A DNA stretch of 53,750 nucleotides from Pseudomonadota bacterium. Its GTDB lineage: Bacteria > Desulfobacterota > Desulfobulbia > Desulfobulbales > Desulfurivibrionaceae. The stretch is from contig JAHJRQ010000005.1 in the NCBI GenBank assembly GCA_018830485.1, positions 1-53,750 of the forward strand. The letters are read 5' to 3'. The notes beneath the pieces were generated by a model. The model had not been told where the DNA came from, did not search any database, and saw only the letters and a program-made list of their open reading frames with translations. Position numbers and translations under genes: made by a program. Of the stretch, positions 26,782 to 33,714 are shown one piece after another; positions within the stretch are counted from its first letter, which is position 1, and the number at the start of each line of letters is the position of its first letter.

Positions 26782-28812
26782 TTATTGCATCGTTTTCAGG
26801 CGCAGCACACATTGCTCAACGCCCCGCAGGGCAGATCCTGCCAACGGATACTGGCTTGCCACCTGCCCTGAGCCGACAATCTGCAGCCGCACCCCGTAGG
26901 GCTGTAAAACCTGCATCGCCTTGCGCCCGCTCAATCCCCGCACATCGGGCATGATCAGGCCCTGGGGCCCTTGCGCCAAGGCAGCGGGCAGAGCGGATTG
27001 CGCTTGAATCGTTTCCATTTTTTTGTAATAGCCGAGTTCGCGCACAGCCAACTCCTTGGCGGTGGGTGGCTTTGCCTGATTCTGCAGCGCGATTCTCGCC
27101 TGCGGCATCATCTCTTCGGCAAGATGCCGAACCGGCGACTTGGCCTGCGGATCGATATGCGCGCCCTCAAGCACTACTATCATGGCGATTTCAGGGTTGT
27201 CCAGCGGGGCCATACCCAGAAGAATACTCTCCATTACCGCCGGGCCGGCTTTCCCTTGTTCTCCGCCCTCGTGTGCCGGCGGCGGCGCCGCACTGTCGCC
27301 TGGCGGCTTTGCCTGCCCCTCCGGGAAAGGCTCTTTCTGCAACAGCGATTCGATGACGAAAAGATCCGGGCCCGACCCGACAGCCTTCTTCATTTCACTC
27401 CGCATGCCTGCACTCACATCGGGGCGAACGGCAAACTCCCCTATCCCGCGCCGGACCGGCACATCCCACACCTGCTCATCCTGCCAGACCGCCCGGAGAA
27501 CATGGGGAGTCATCACTTGCCCTGCGTTGATCAGCCGGGAAAACGCCGACAGCAGGGCCAAAGGGGTCGCCGTCGAAATAGAATCCTTGTCACCATGCGC
27601 CGGCATGGATGGTATCGTCGGGGGAGGATGCGCCACTAGCCCCCCTTCTTCTTTTTTGATTGCCGGACCGGCATCCGCATCCTCCTTTAAGGAGAACATC
27701 GCCTCGGGCAAATCCACCTCTCCCTTGACTGTCAACCCGATCCTTTCGGCAAAGGCGCTGAACTCGCCACGCCCCACCACGGTCTTGCCAAGGCCAACCC
27801 CCTCCGGGGAAATATACCTGCCGTCCGCCACCATATTCCAGGGGCCATGCTGCATCGCCTCCGGCTCAGGAACGGCCTCGCCGCCCGCAGCCCCGTTCCC
27901 GCCCCCAACAATCCGGCCATCCAATGCAGCCGCCTCCAGAAACAGACGCTCCATCGCGCCAAGATCAAGAATATCCTCAATGGCCCGATTCCTCCGCGCG
28001 TCGGCGCTGAACTCCCAAAATCGATTGGGATCATAATCCGGCAGGCTGGCCATGCCGACAATCTCTCCGGTGGCCGGGACCATGATCACCGCCACTCCGG
28101 CTTTTGCCTCCGTGCTGTGCACCAGACCCGCGAGTTTCTGCTCCAGAGTGTTCTGGAGATGGCTGTCAAGGGTCAGAATGAGGCTTGCGCTGTCACTTCC
28201 TTCGGCTATTTTCCTGCTGACTCCGGCGGCTGCCAGCCTCGGGTCATACACCCCGCCGCCCCGGAGAACACTGTCATAATAAAACTCAACCCCGGCCAGC
28301 CCCTGTTCATCCTTTAAAAATCCTATGACATGGGCGCCAAGCTGGTTGCCCGGATAAAATCGCTGCACCTGATTGATGCGGTACACCCCTTTCAGGTTAA
28401 GGTCCGCGATTTTCACCGCTTTCTCGCGACTCAAATCCCTGCCGAGCCAGGCAAAACTTCTTTCCCCCTTCAGGGCGGAGAGAACATTTTTTTCATCAAG
28501 TCCGAGAATCTTTGCAACCTCACGGGCGACCTTCTCGGGCGCCTCAAGCTCCAATGGCCTGGCGTAGAGGGAACTGCGCTGAAAACTCACTGCCAGCTCC
28601 ATGAAATTCCGGTCATAGATGTTTCTCCGGCCGCCACCTTGCACGGCGCTGACCTGTTCATCCTTTTGCCTGTCTCCCTGCGCCTGTTGACCGCTTTCCC
28701 CAAAAAAATGACTTTTTATGGCAATCACGGCAAACACCGCCGCCACCGACAAGAGAATAACTCCCACCATGAGAGGGCGCCGGTCTTTCCCCTCAATTCC
28801 CCGCCTCATCAT
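26782..28812 (-). CDS. FtsI-like class B penicillin-binding protein lacking its active site
   Basis: A 676-aa protein at the ftsI locus. A membrane helix (about 14-33), a PBP dimerisation domain (IYDRNFMELAVS; NQLGAHVIGFL; LAGVEFYYDS) and the start of the transpeptidase domain (MVPATGEIVGMASLPDYDPNRFW) are clear. Where functional FtsI has EPGSTFKP, this protein has DLGAMERL: the nucleophile Ser is Ala286 and the catalytic Lys is Arg289. Where KSSNVG (SxN) is expected it has KTVVGR (from 343), and no KTG(T) motif follows. A C-terminal PASTA-like domain (PDVRGLSGRKAM onward, near 615) is kept. The frame is open throughout. It should bind partners but not cross-link peptidoglycan. The double ATG at 28812/28809 has AGGA upstream and lies seven bases after ftsL. 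Confidence 0.9.
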   Translation of the reverse strand: MMRRGIEGKDRRPLMVGVILLSVAAVFAVIAIKSHFFGESGQQAQGDRQKDEQVSAVQGGGRRNIYDRNFMELAVSFQRSSLYARPLELEAPEKVAREVAKILGLDEKNVLSALKGERSFAWLGRDLSREKAVKIADLNLKGVYRINQVQRFYPGNQLGAHVIGFLKDEQGLAGVEFYYDSVLRGGGVYDPRLAAAGVSRKIAEGSDSASLILTLDSHLQNTLEQKLAGLVHSTEAKAGVAVIMVPATGEIVGMASLPDYDPNRFWEFSADARRNRAIEDILDLGAMERLFLEAAALDGRIVGGGNGAAGGEAVPEPEAMQHGPWNMVADGRYISPEGVGLGKTVVGRGEFSAFAERIGLTVKGEVDLPEAMFSLKEDADAGPAIKKEEGGLVAHPPPTIPSMPAHGDKDSISTATPLALLSAFSRLINAGQVMTPHVLRAVWQDEQVWDVPVRRGIGEFAVRPDVSAGMRSEMKKAVGSGPDLFVIESLLQKEPFPEGQAKPPGDSAAPPPAHEGGEQGKAGPAVMESILLGMAPLDNPEIAMIVVLEGAHIDPQAKSPVRHLAEEMMPQARIALQNQAKPPTAKELAVRELGYYKKMETIQAQSALPAALAQGPQGLIMPDVRGLSGRKAMQVLQPYGVRLQIVGSGQVASQYPLAGSALRGVEQCVLRLKTMQ

Positions 28813-28819
28813 GCCGGTC

Positions 28820-29164
28820 CTATGGCCTTCGCAACTGCTTCGCGGAAGGCTGGTACAATCCCAGCCCTCCTGCCGCAGCTTCGATTTTTTCCTGTTGCAG
28901 GAGCGCATCCTTTTCCGCGGCGAGCGCCATATTAGCCGCAACGAGTTCGGCTTTTTCCTGCTGGCCCTTGCCAAGCCTGCCAAGCCCGTCCCGCAAGGCA
29001 ACGCCAAACCAGAGACTGCTGACTACCCCCAACAGCATGGCGACAACCGCAATTGCCCCGATGATCTTGAACGGCTGTTCCCGATCCGATCCGCCCGTCC
29101 GCCTGCCGGCAACCTTCTGCCTGTTGCCGGAGGTGCTGGAATATTTTTTTGCGTAATCGCGCAT
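28820..29164 (-). CDS. ftsL: FtsL-like cell division protein
   Basis: A 114-aa bitopic protein: a basic cytoplasmic N-terminus, one membrane helix (FKIIGAIAVVAMLLGVVSSLWF, near residues 32-53), and a heptad-rich coiled coil rich in Glu, Gln and Lys. Sequence identity in this family is low, so the call rests on topology, size and position between rsmH and ftsI. The ATG at 29164 is one base after the rsmH stop, behind GAGGAAG. FtsL normally links FtsQ/FtsB to FtsW-FtsI. Confidence 0.82.
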   Translation of the reverse strand: MRDYAKKYSSTSGNRQKVAGRRTGGSDREQPFKIIGAIAVVAMLLGVVSSLWFGVALRDGLGRLGKGQQEKAELVAANMALAAEKDALLQQEKIEAAAGGLGLYQPSAKQLRRP

Positions 29165-29165
29165 C

Positions 29166-30053
29166 TTACGTTCTTCCTCTTGCCGCAACCCGCAGCTTGG
29201 CGCTTCTTGCCCTGGGATTGCGCAGACACTCAGCGCGGCCAGGGGTTAGGGGCTTCGGGGTGACGACCTCGAGCAGGGGATTTTCCCGGAAGGCCTGCTT
29301 CACCAGACGATCCTCCAAGGAATGGAAGGAGATGACGCAAAATCTTGCCCCTGGCGCGAGCAGGGTGGCGCCATCGGCCAGAATTCGTTCAAGGCTGTCC
29401 AGCTCGCGGTTTACCGCGATGCGCAACGCCTGAAACACCTTGGTGGCCACATGGATTTTCTTGGGATGAAACCGCTTGGGAATGGCTTGGTCCACCAGGG
29501 CGACAAGCTGATCGGTGGAAACGATCTTCTCTTTCCGCCGTGCCTCGACAATCTCTTCGGCAATCCTTCTCGCCTGACGCTCTTCGCCATAATAGAAAAA
29601 AATATCCGCCAGCTCTTCCTCGGAGGCCTCGTTGACAAGCTCGGCCGCCGTGGTCTTCTGGCGCTGGTCCATTCGCATATCAAGGGGCTCGCTGCCTTTA
29701 AAGCTGAAGCCGCGGCCGCTTGCATCGAGCTGCAAAGAAGAAAGACCCAGATCGAGCAGCAGGCCGTCAATTGTGCCAATGCCAAGCTCCATCAGGGTCT
29801 CCTTTATCGAGGCAAAATTTTCATGCACAAAACGTACACGGCCCGAAAACCGGGCCAGCCGTTCCTGCGCCAGGGTCAGAGCCGCAGCATCCCAGTCAAA
29901 GCCAACAACCCGGCCCGTGGGACCACACGCCTCAAGAATCCCTTCCGTATGCCCTCCCAGCCCAAGATTGCCGTCAACATAAACACCTCCATCCACCGGG
30001 GCCAGACAGGCTACCACTTCCTCGAGCATGACCGGGAGATGCGAGGGCTGCAT
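29166..30053 (-). CDS. rsmH: 16S rRNA (cytosine(1402)-N4)-methyltransferase
   Basis: A 295-aa SAM methyltransferase (MraW) that modifies C1402 of 16S rRNA. It begins SHLPVMLEEVV and has the SAM motif VDGNLGLGGHTEGIL, the family signatures LLLDLGLSSLQLD and GFSFKGSEPLDMRMD, and C-terminal ISFHSLEDRLVK. Length is normal. It starts six bases after the mraZ stop and is followed one base later by ftsL, so the first genes of the cluster are tightly coupled. Confidence 0.97.
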   Translation of the reverse strand: MQPSHLPVMLEEVVACLAPVDGGVYVDGNLGLGGHTEGILEACGPTGRVVGFDWDAAALTLAQERLARFSGRVRFVHENFASIKETLMELGIGTIDGLLLDLGLSSLQLDASGRGFSFKGSEPLDMRMDQRQKTTAAELVNEASEEELADIFFYYGEERQARRIAEEIVEARRKEKIVSTDQLVALVDQAIPKRFHPKKIHVATKVFQALRIAVNRELDSLERILADGATLLAPGARFCVISFHSLEDRLVKQAFRENPLLEVVTPKPLTPGRAECLRNPRARSAKLRVAARGRT

Positions 30054-30059
30054 AGAGTA

Positions 30060-30536
30060 TCAGAACAGCCCCATTTCCAAAAGAACCTGCTCGAAATTCT
30101 GAAAATTCTCGCCGGTCGGTTTGTTCTCGGCCTCCCAGATATCCTTATCCCAGATTTCAAAATAGGTGATCATGCCGTTGGCGACGATTTCCTTCCTGAT
30201 CCGACAATCTTCCCGCAAGGTGGCTGGGAGCAGGATTCTTCCCTGCTTGTCCAGGGTGCACTCCTCGGCGCCGCCGATCATGTACCGGATCAGCTTGACG
30301 GTTTCCGGCCTTTTCTGGCCTTGCGCCAAAAGGGTCATCTCCAGCTCTTCCCAATGGGGCAGCGGGTAGGCGCGGATACAGTTGTGCCAGGGCGTGACCA
30401 TGAGCCGCTCGTCGCCCTGACTGCGCAGGGACTCCCGGAACCGGGTCGCGATATTCAGTCTGCCCTTGGCGTCGAGGGCATGCTCGGAGCGCCCGCGAAA
30501 ATGACAGACCGGATTTGTGACACTCCCTTCAACCAC
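30060..30536 (-). CDS. mraZ: Transcriptional regulator MraZ
   Basis: A 158-aa AbrB-fold regulator that binds repeats upstream of the dcw operon. Two SpoVT-AbrB-like repeats are visible: FRGRSEHALDAKGRLNIATRFRE near the N-terminus and GAEECTLDKQGRILLPATLRE near residue 95. It starts with GTG at 30536, six bases after AAGGAG. The C-terminal ~30 residues beyond the second repeat are of ordinary length. Repression of its own operon through the repeats at 30556-30581 is inferred from known MraZ behaviour. Confidence 0.95.
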   Translation of the reverse strand: MVEGSVTNPVCHFRGRSEHALDAKGRLNIATRFRESLRSQGDERLMVTPWHNCIRAYPLPHWEELEMTLLAQGQKRPETVKLIRYMIGGAEECTLDKQGRILLPATLREDCRIRKEIVANGMITYFEIWDKDIWEAENKPTGENFQNFEQVLLEMGLF

Positions 30537-30555
30537 ACGCAGCTCCTTATTTCTC

Positions 30556-30581
30556 CCCCATTACCCACTTTACACCACTTT
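30556..30581 (-). promoter_or_regulatory. MraZ-box-like repeats
   Basis: On the minus strand two copies of AAAGTGG start exactly ten bases apart (AAAGTGGTGT then AAAGTGGGTA), followed by ATGGGGGAG. They resemble the TGGGN repeats with 10-bp periodicity bound by MraZ. They lie just downstream of the -10, where a bound protein would block transcription of mraZ and the dcw cluster. Confidence 0.6.
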
Positions 30582-30588
30582 ATGTACC

Positions 30589-30618
30589 CTTATAGTGAAA
30601 ATGGCTGATCAGTGTCAA
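30589..30618 (-). promoter_or_regulatory. Promoter of the dcw cluster
   Basis: On the minus strand TTGACA (30613-30618) and TATAAG (30589-30594) are 18 bases apart, placing the transcription start some 45 bases before the mraZ GTG. No equally good promoter was noticed further down the cluster, but internal ones cannot be excluded. Confidence 0.7.
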
Positions 30619-30764
30619 GGAAAAAACATGTGAGGCCACTTATTCCCCCTGCCCTTCCAGAACAGCAGAAAACACCTCATATAGCGGCAAAAAAGATCAA
30701 CACCACAATATAAAGTGGTATCAAGAGGAGCACACTTCTTCCTTTCATCCAAATATTTTTTTTG

Positions 30765-30779
30765 TGGGGCAAGGTGGGG
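30765..30779 (+). promoter_or_regulatory. Second pair of TGGGG repeats between mraZ and typA
   Basis: Two TGGGGCAA units start ten bases apart (30765 and 30775), the spacing of MraZ boxes, but in the opposite orientation and about 200 bases from the dcw promoter. They may be a second MraZ site affecting typA or a chance repeat. Apart from promoters, the rest of 30619-30972 shows no gene. Confidence 0.35.
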
Positions 30780-30886
30780 CAAAAATTAAACACATGCTGG
30801 ATTTTTTCCCAAAAAAAGCAAATCTCCAGCAATGCCATGGCCCGGCGCGCTCCATCTCTTTATCTGGCTGTTTTTTTGGTTTTTCC

Positions 30887-30915
30887 TTGCCTTTCCACCG
30901 ACTTTCATTTAAGAT
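30887..30915 (+). promoter_or_regulatory. Candidate promoter of typA
   Basis: TTGCCT (30887-30892) and TAAGAT (30910-30915) are 17 bases apart and end 57 bases before the typA ATG. Both elements differ from consensus at two positions. Confidence 0.4.
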
Positions 30916-30972
30916 ATCTCTTTTTTTCCCAAGCCGGGACCAAACCCTTCTTCTATGGAAAGTTGAAAAGTT

Positions 30973-32757
30973 ATGGAACAAAGCACAATCAGAAACGTCG
31001 CCATCATTGCCCACGTTGACCACGGAAAAACCACCCTGGTCGACCAACTCTTCCAGCAAAGCGGGATGTTTCGGGAAAATCAGGAAGTAGCGGAACGCCT
31101 CATGGACTCCGGAGATCTCGAAAGGGAACGCGGCATCACCATCACCGCCAAGAACGGCTCATACTGCTACAAGGATTACTGGATCAACATCATCGATACT
31201 CCCGGACACGCCGATTTCGGCGGCCAGGTGGAACGGGTTCTGCGCATGGCGGACGGCTGCCTCCTTTTGGTGGACGCCCAGGAAGGCCCCATGCCCCAAA
31301 CCTATTTTGTTTTGAAAAAGGCGCTGGCCGCAGGGCTGCGCATCATCGTGGTGATCAACAAGATCGACAAGCCCGCGGCCCGTTGCCCCTGGGTGGTTGA
31401 TCAGGTTTTCGACCTCTTTGTCAAGCTTGAGGCCCCGGACCACCTCCTTGATTTCCCGGTGGTCTACGCCTCGGCCAAGCAGGGCTACGCCAAGCATCAC
31501 CTTACCGACGATTCCACCACCATGGAGCCGATCTCCCAACTGATCGCCACCCATGTGCCGCCGCCATCCGGCGACCCCAATGCGCCCCTGCAGATGCAGG
31601 TCAGCTCCCTGGACCACTCCCCCTACCTGGGGCGGCTCGGCATCGGCAAGGTGACAAACGGCACCCTGAGCATCAACAAGCCCATTGCCGTGGTCAAGCG
31701 CGACGGCAGCGTCTCGCCGGCGCGGCTCACCAAGATCTTCCGCTTCGAGTCCGATAAAAAGGTGGCCACCGATACGGCCGGGGTCGGCGAGCTGGTGGCG
31801 GTGGCAGGCATGGACGACGTGACCGTGGGCGTGACCTTCACCGACGCGGACAACCCCATGCCCATGCCCCTCATCGAGATCGATCCGCCCACCATCTCGA
31901 TGAATTTCATCCCCAACGATTCTCCCTTTGCCGGGCTGGAAGGCAAGTTCGTCACCTCCCGCCACCTCGAAGAACGGTTGCGACGCGAGACCTTGGCCGA
32001 CGTGGCCCTCAAGGTCGAGCCCATGAAGGAAGGCGTGGGCTATGTGGTTTCCGGCCGCGGCGAGCTGCACCTTTCCATCCTCATTGAAAAGATGCGCCGC
32101 GAGGGCTTCGAGCTCCAGGTCACCCGCCCCCAGGTCATCATGAAGGAGGAAGGCGGCGTCACCCTGGAACCCTACGAAGAGCTGACCGTTGATGTGGACG
32201 AGCAGTACGCCGGGGCGGTTATCGAACGGCTGGGCATGCTGCGCGGGCAGATGCAGGAGATGCACCAGGCAAACGGCATGAACCGGCTGGTCTACAAGAT
32301 CCCCACCCGGGGCTTGCTGGGCTACCGCTCGGAATTCATGACCGCCACCAAGGGGTTGGGCATGATGAACTACGTGTTCGCCGAATACGGCCCCTATGCC
32401 GGGGACATCGTCAACCGGGTCAACGGCGTGCTCACCAGCATGGAAACCTGCACCACCGTGGCTTACGCCCTGTTCAACCTCCAGGACCGCGGCCGCTTGT
32501 TCCTCGGCCCCGGGGTCAAGGTGTACACCGGCCAGATCATCGGCGAAAACGCCCGCAACCAGGACATGGTGGTCAATCCGGCCAAGGGCAAGAAGCTCAC
32601 CAACATGCGCGCCTCAGGCTCCGATGAAAACGTGGTCCTTACCCCGCCGGTGCAGATGAGCCTTGAAGACTGCATCGCCTACATCAATGACGACGAACTG
32701 GTGGAAGTGACCCCGCAGTCCATCCGGCTGCGCAAGCGAAAGCTCACCGGGAAATAG
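30973..32757 (+). CDS. typA: Translational GTPase TypA/BipA
   Basis: A 594-aa ribosome-associated GTPase involved in stress adaptation and 50S assembly. The G-domain motifs are AHVDHGKTT (residues 13-21), [17 protein letters not shown] and NKIDKP. EF-G-like domains follow, and the BipA-specific C-terminal domain includes [36 protein letters not shown] and [17 protein letters not shown]. Length is normal. The ATG is preceded by GGAAAG. It is monocistronic, ending in a bidirectional terminator. Confidence 0.97.
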   Translation: MEQSTIRNVAIIAHVDHGKTTLVDQLFQQSGMFRENQEVAERLMDSGDLERERGITITAKNGSYCYKDYWINIIDTPGHADFGGQVERVLRMADGCLLLVDAQEGPMPQTYFVLKKALAAGLRIIVVINKIDKPAARCPWVVDQVFDLFVKLEAPDHLLDFPVVYASAKQGYAKHHLTDDSTTMEPISQLIATHVPPPSGDPNAPLQMQVSSLDHSPYLGRLGIGKVTNGTLSINKPIAVVKRDGSVSPARLTKIFRFESDKKVATDTAGVGELVAVAGMDDVTVGVTFTDADNPMPMPLIEIDPPTISMNFIPNDSPFAGLEGKFVTSRHLEERLRRETLADVALKVEPMKEGVGYVVSGRGELHLSILIEKMRREGFELQVTRPQVIMKEEGGVTLEPYEELTVDVDEQYAGAVIERLGMLRGQMQEMHQANGMNRLVYKIPTRGLLGYRSEFMTATKGLGMMNYVFAEYGPYAGDIVNRVNGVLTSMETCTTVAYALFNLQDRGRLFLGPGVKVYTGQIIGENARNQDMVVNPAKGKKLTNMRASGSDENVVLTPPVQMSLEDCIAYINDDELVEVTPQSIRLRKRKLTGK

Positions 32758-32786
32758 AAAAGCCGCAGGCTCTTTCCCCTGATTTA

Positions 32787-32836
32787 CACAAAAAAACGGG
32801 GCATGCCGGATATCCGGCATGCCCCGTTTTTTTGTG
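32787..32836. terminator. Perfect 50-base bidirectional terminator
   Basis: A perfect palindrome: CAC, seven A, a GC-rich hairpin with arms CGGGGCATGCCGGAT / ATCCGGCATGCCCCG and no loop bases outside the symmetry, seven T, GTG. It has a T-run on both strands and lies between the convergent typA and LOG-family genes, so it can end transcripts from both sides. Confidence 0.9.
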
Positions 32837-32853
32837 CCTCAACCCTGTTGCTA

Positions 32854-33540
32854 CTACAGCACCACCGTCCGCTTGATGTACTTCACGACCTCCTCCGGAT
32901 CATCCATAACCTGGAAGTAGAGCAGATCGTCTTCGTTGATGTATTTTTCCTTCAGCATCCTCTCCTTGATCCAATCCACCAGACCGCCCCAAAACTCAGA
33001 GCCCACCAGAATAACCGGAAAGCGCTTCACCCGCCGGGTCTGGATCAGGGTCAGGGACTCGAACAGCTCGTCCATGGTGCCGAAGCCTCCGGGCATCCCG
33101 ATAAAGGCCATGGAGTACTTGATGAACATCACCTTGCGCACAAAGAAATATTTGAAGCTCAGCGGCACGTTGGTGAAGGGGTTGGGCTCCTGCTCAAAGG
33201 GCAGGTTGATGTTGAGCCCGATGGACAGCCCTTCGGCAATGGCCGCACCTTTGTTGGCCGCGGCCATGATGCCCGGCCCGCCGCCGGTGATGATGCCGTA
33301 CCCGGCCGTGGCCAGATCAAGGGCGATCTGCTCGGCCAGCTTGTAATAGCGGTCATCCGGGCTGGTCCTTGCGGAACCGAAGATCGACACCGCAGGCCTG
33401 CCGATGCTGGCCAGGGTGTCAAAGCCCTCGACAAACTCGCTTAAAATCCGAAACAGCCGCCAGGAATCCCCCACCTGGAAATTATCCAGCGAATACTGCT
33501 GCCGCTCGTCAACAACCATCCCGGCCTTGGTCACTCGCAT
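32854..33540 (-). CDS. LOG-family protein (TIGR00730, Rossmann-fold nucleotide hydrolase)
   Basis: A 228-aa protein with the LOG-family motifs GGGPGIMAAANKGA near residue 86 and PGGFGTMDELFE near residue 150. Family members hydrolyse nucleoside 5'-monophosphates to free base and ribose-5-phosphate; plant LOG makes cytokinins. Many bacterial copies were once misnamed lysine decarboxylases. An ~50-residue N-terminal extension precedes the VSIFGSART strand, as in the longer bacterial subgroup. The ATG at 33540 follows GGAGATCGG. No neighbour hints at a specific substrate. Confidence 0.9.
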   Translation of the reverse strand: MRVTKAGMVVDERQQYSLDNFQVGDSWRLFRILSEFVEGFDTLASIGRPAVSIFGSARTSPDDRYYKLAEQIALDLATAGYGIITGGGPGIMAAANKGAAIAEGLSIGLNINLPFEQEPNPFTNVPLSFKYFFVRKVMFIKYSMAFIGMPGGFGTMDELFESLTLIQTRRVKRFPVILVGSEFWGGLVDWIKERMLKEKYINEDDLLYFQVMDDPEEVVKYIKRTVVL

Positions 33541-33600
33541 ATCCGATCTCCTTTAAGAGCTGATGAACCTTTTAACAATTCGGAATGCTTCACATAAGTG

Positions 33601-33669
33601 CTTCAACATGCTCAGCACGAACGGAATAATACATTACAACAAGATCCGTTCGGCCTGAGCCTGTCGAAG
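33601..33669. repeat. Dispersed inverted repeat, family B, copy 1
   Basis: Two outward arms, CTTCAACATGCTCAGCACGA...ACGG and CCGTTCGGCCTGAGCCTGTC...GAAG, enclose ~20 bases. A related copy with arms CTTCGACAGGCTCAGGGCGA and its complement lies at 48423-48492. This is the type of short interspersed palindrome found in many proteobacteria. It sits between the LOG and TPR genes. Confidence 0.6.
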
Positions 33670-33714
33670 GCCTGCTTTTACAACCCCATGAAAAAGCGTG
33701 TCCGCACCCCAAAT

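Noticed and set aside
28104-28130. STEAK (residues 233-237) and SEMKK later in the FtsI-like protein as alternative SxxK motifs
   Set aside because: STEAK lies before the conserved MVPATGEIVGMAS strand and SEMKK lies in the region after the place for SxN. Neither is at the structural position of the catalytic serine, which is occupied by Ala286.
31159-32265. Long minus-strand frame inside typA
   Set aside because: typA is complete with all GTPase motifs; the opposite frame is a compositional shadow.
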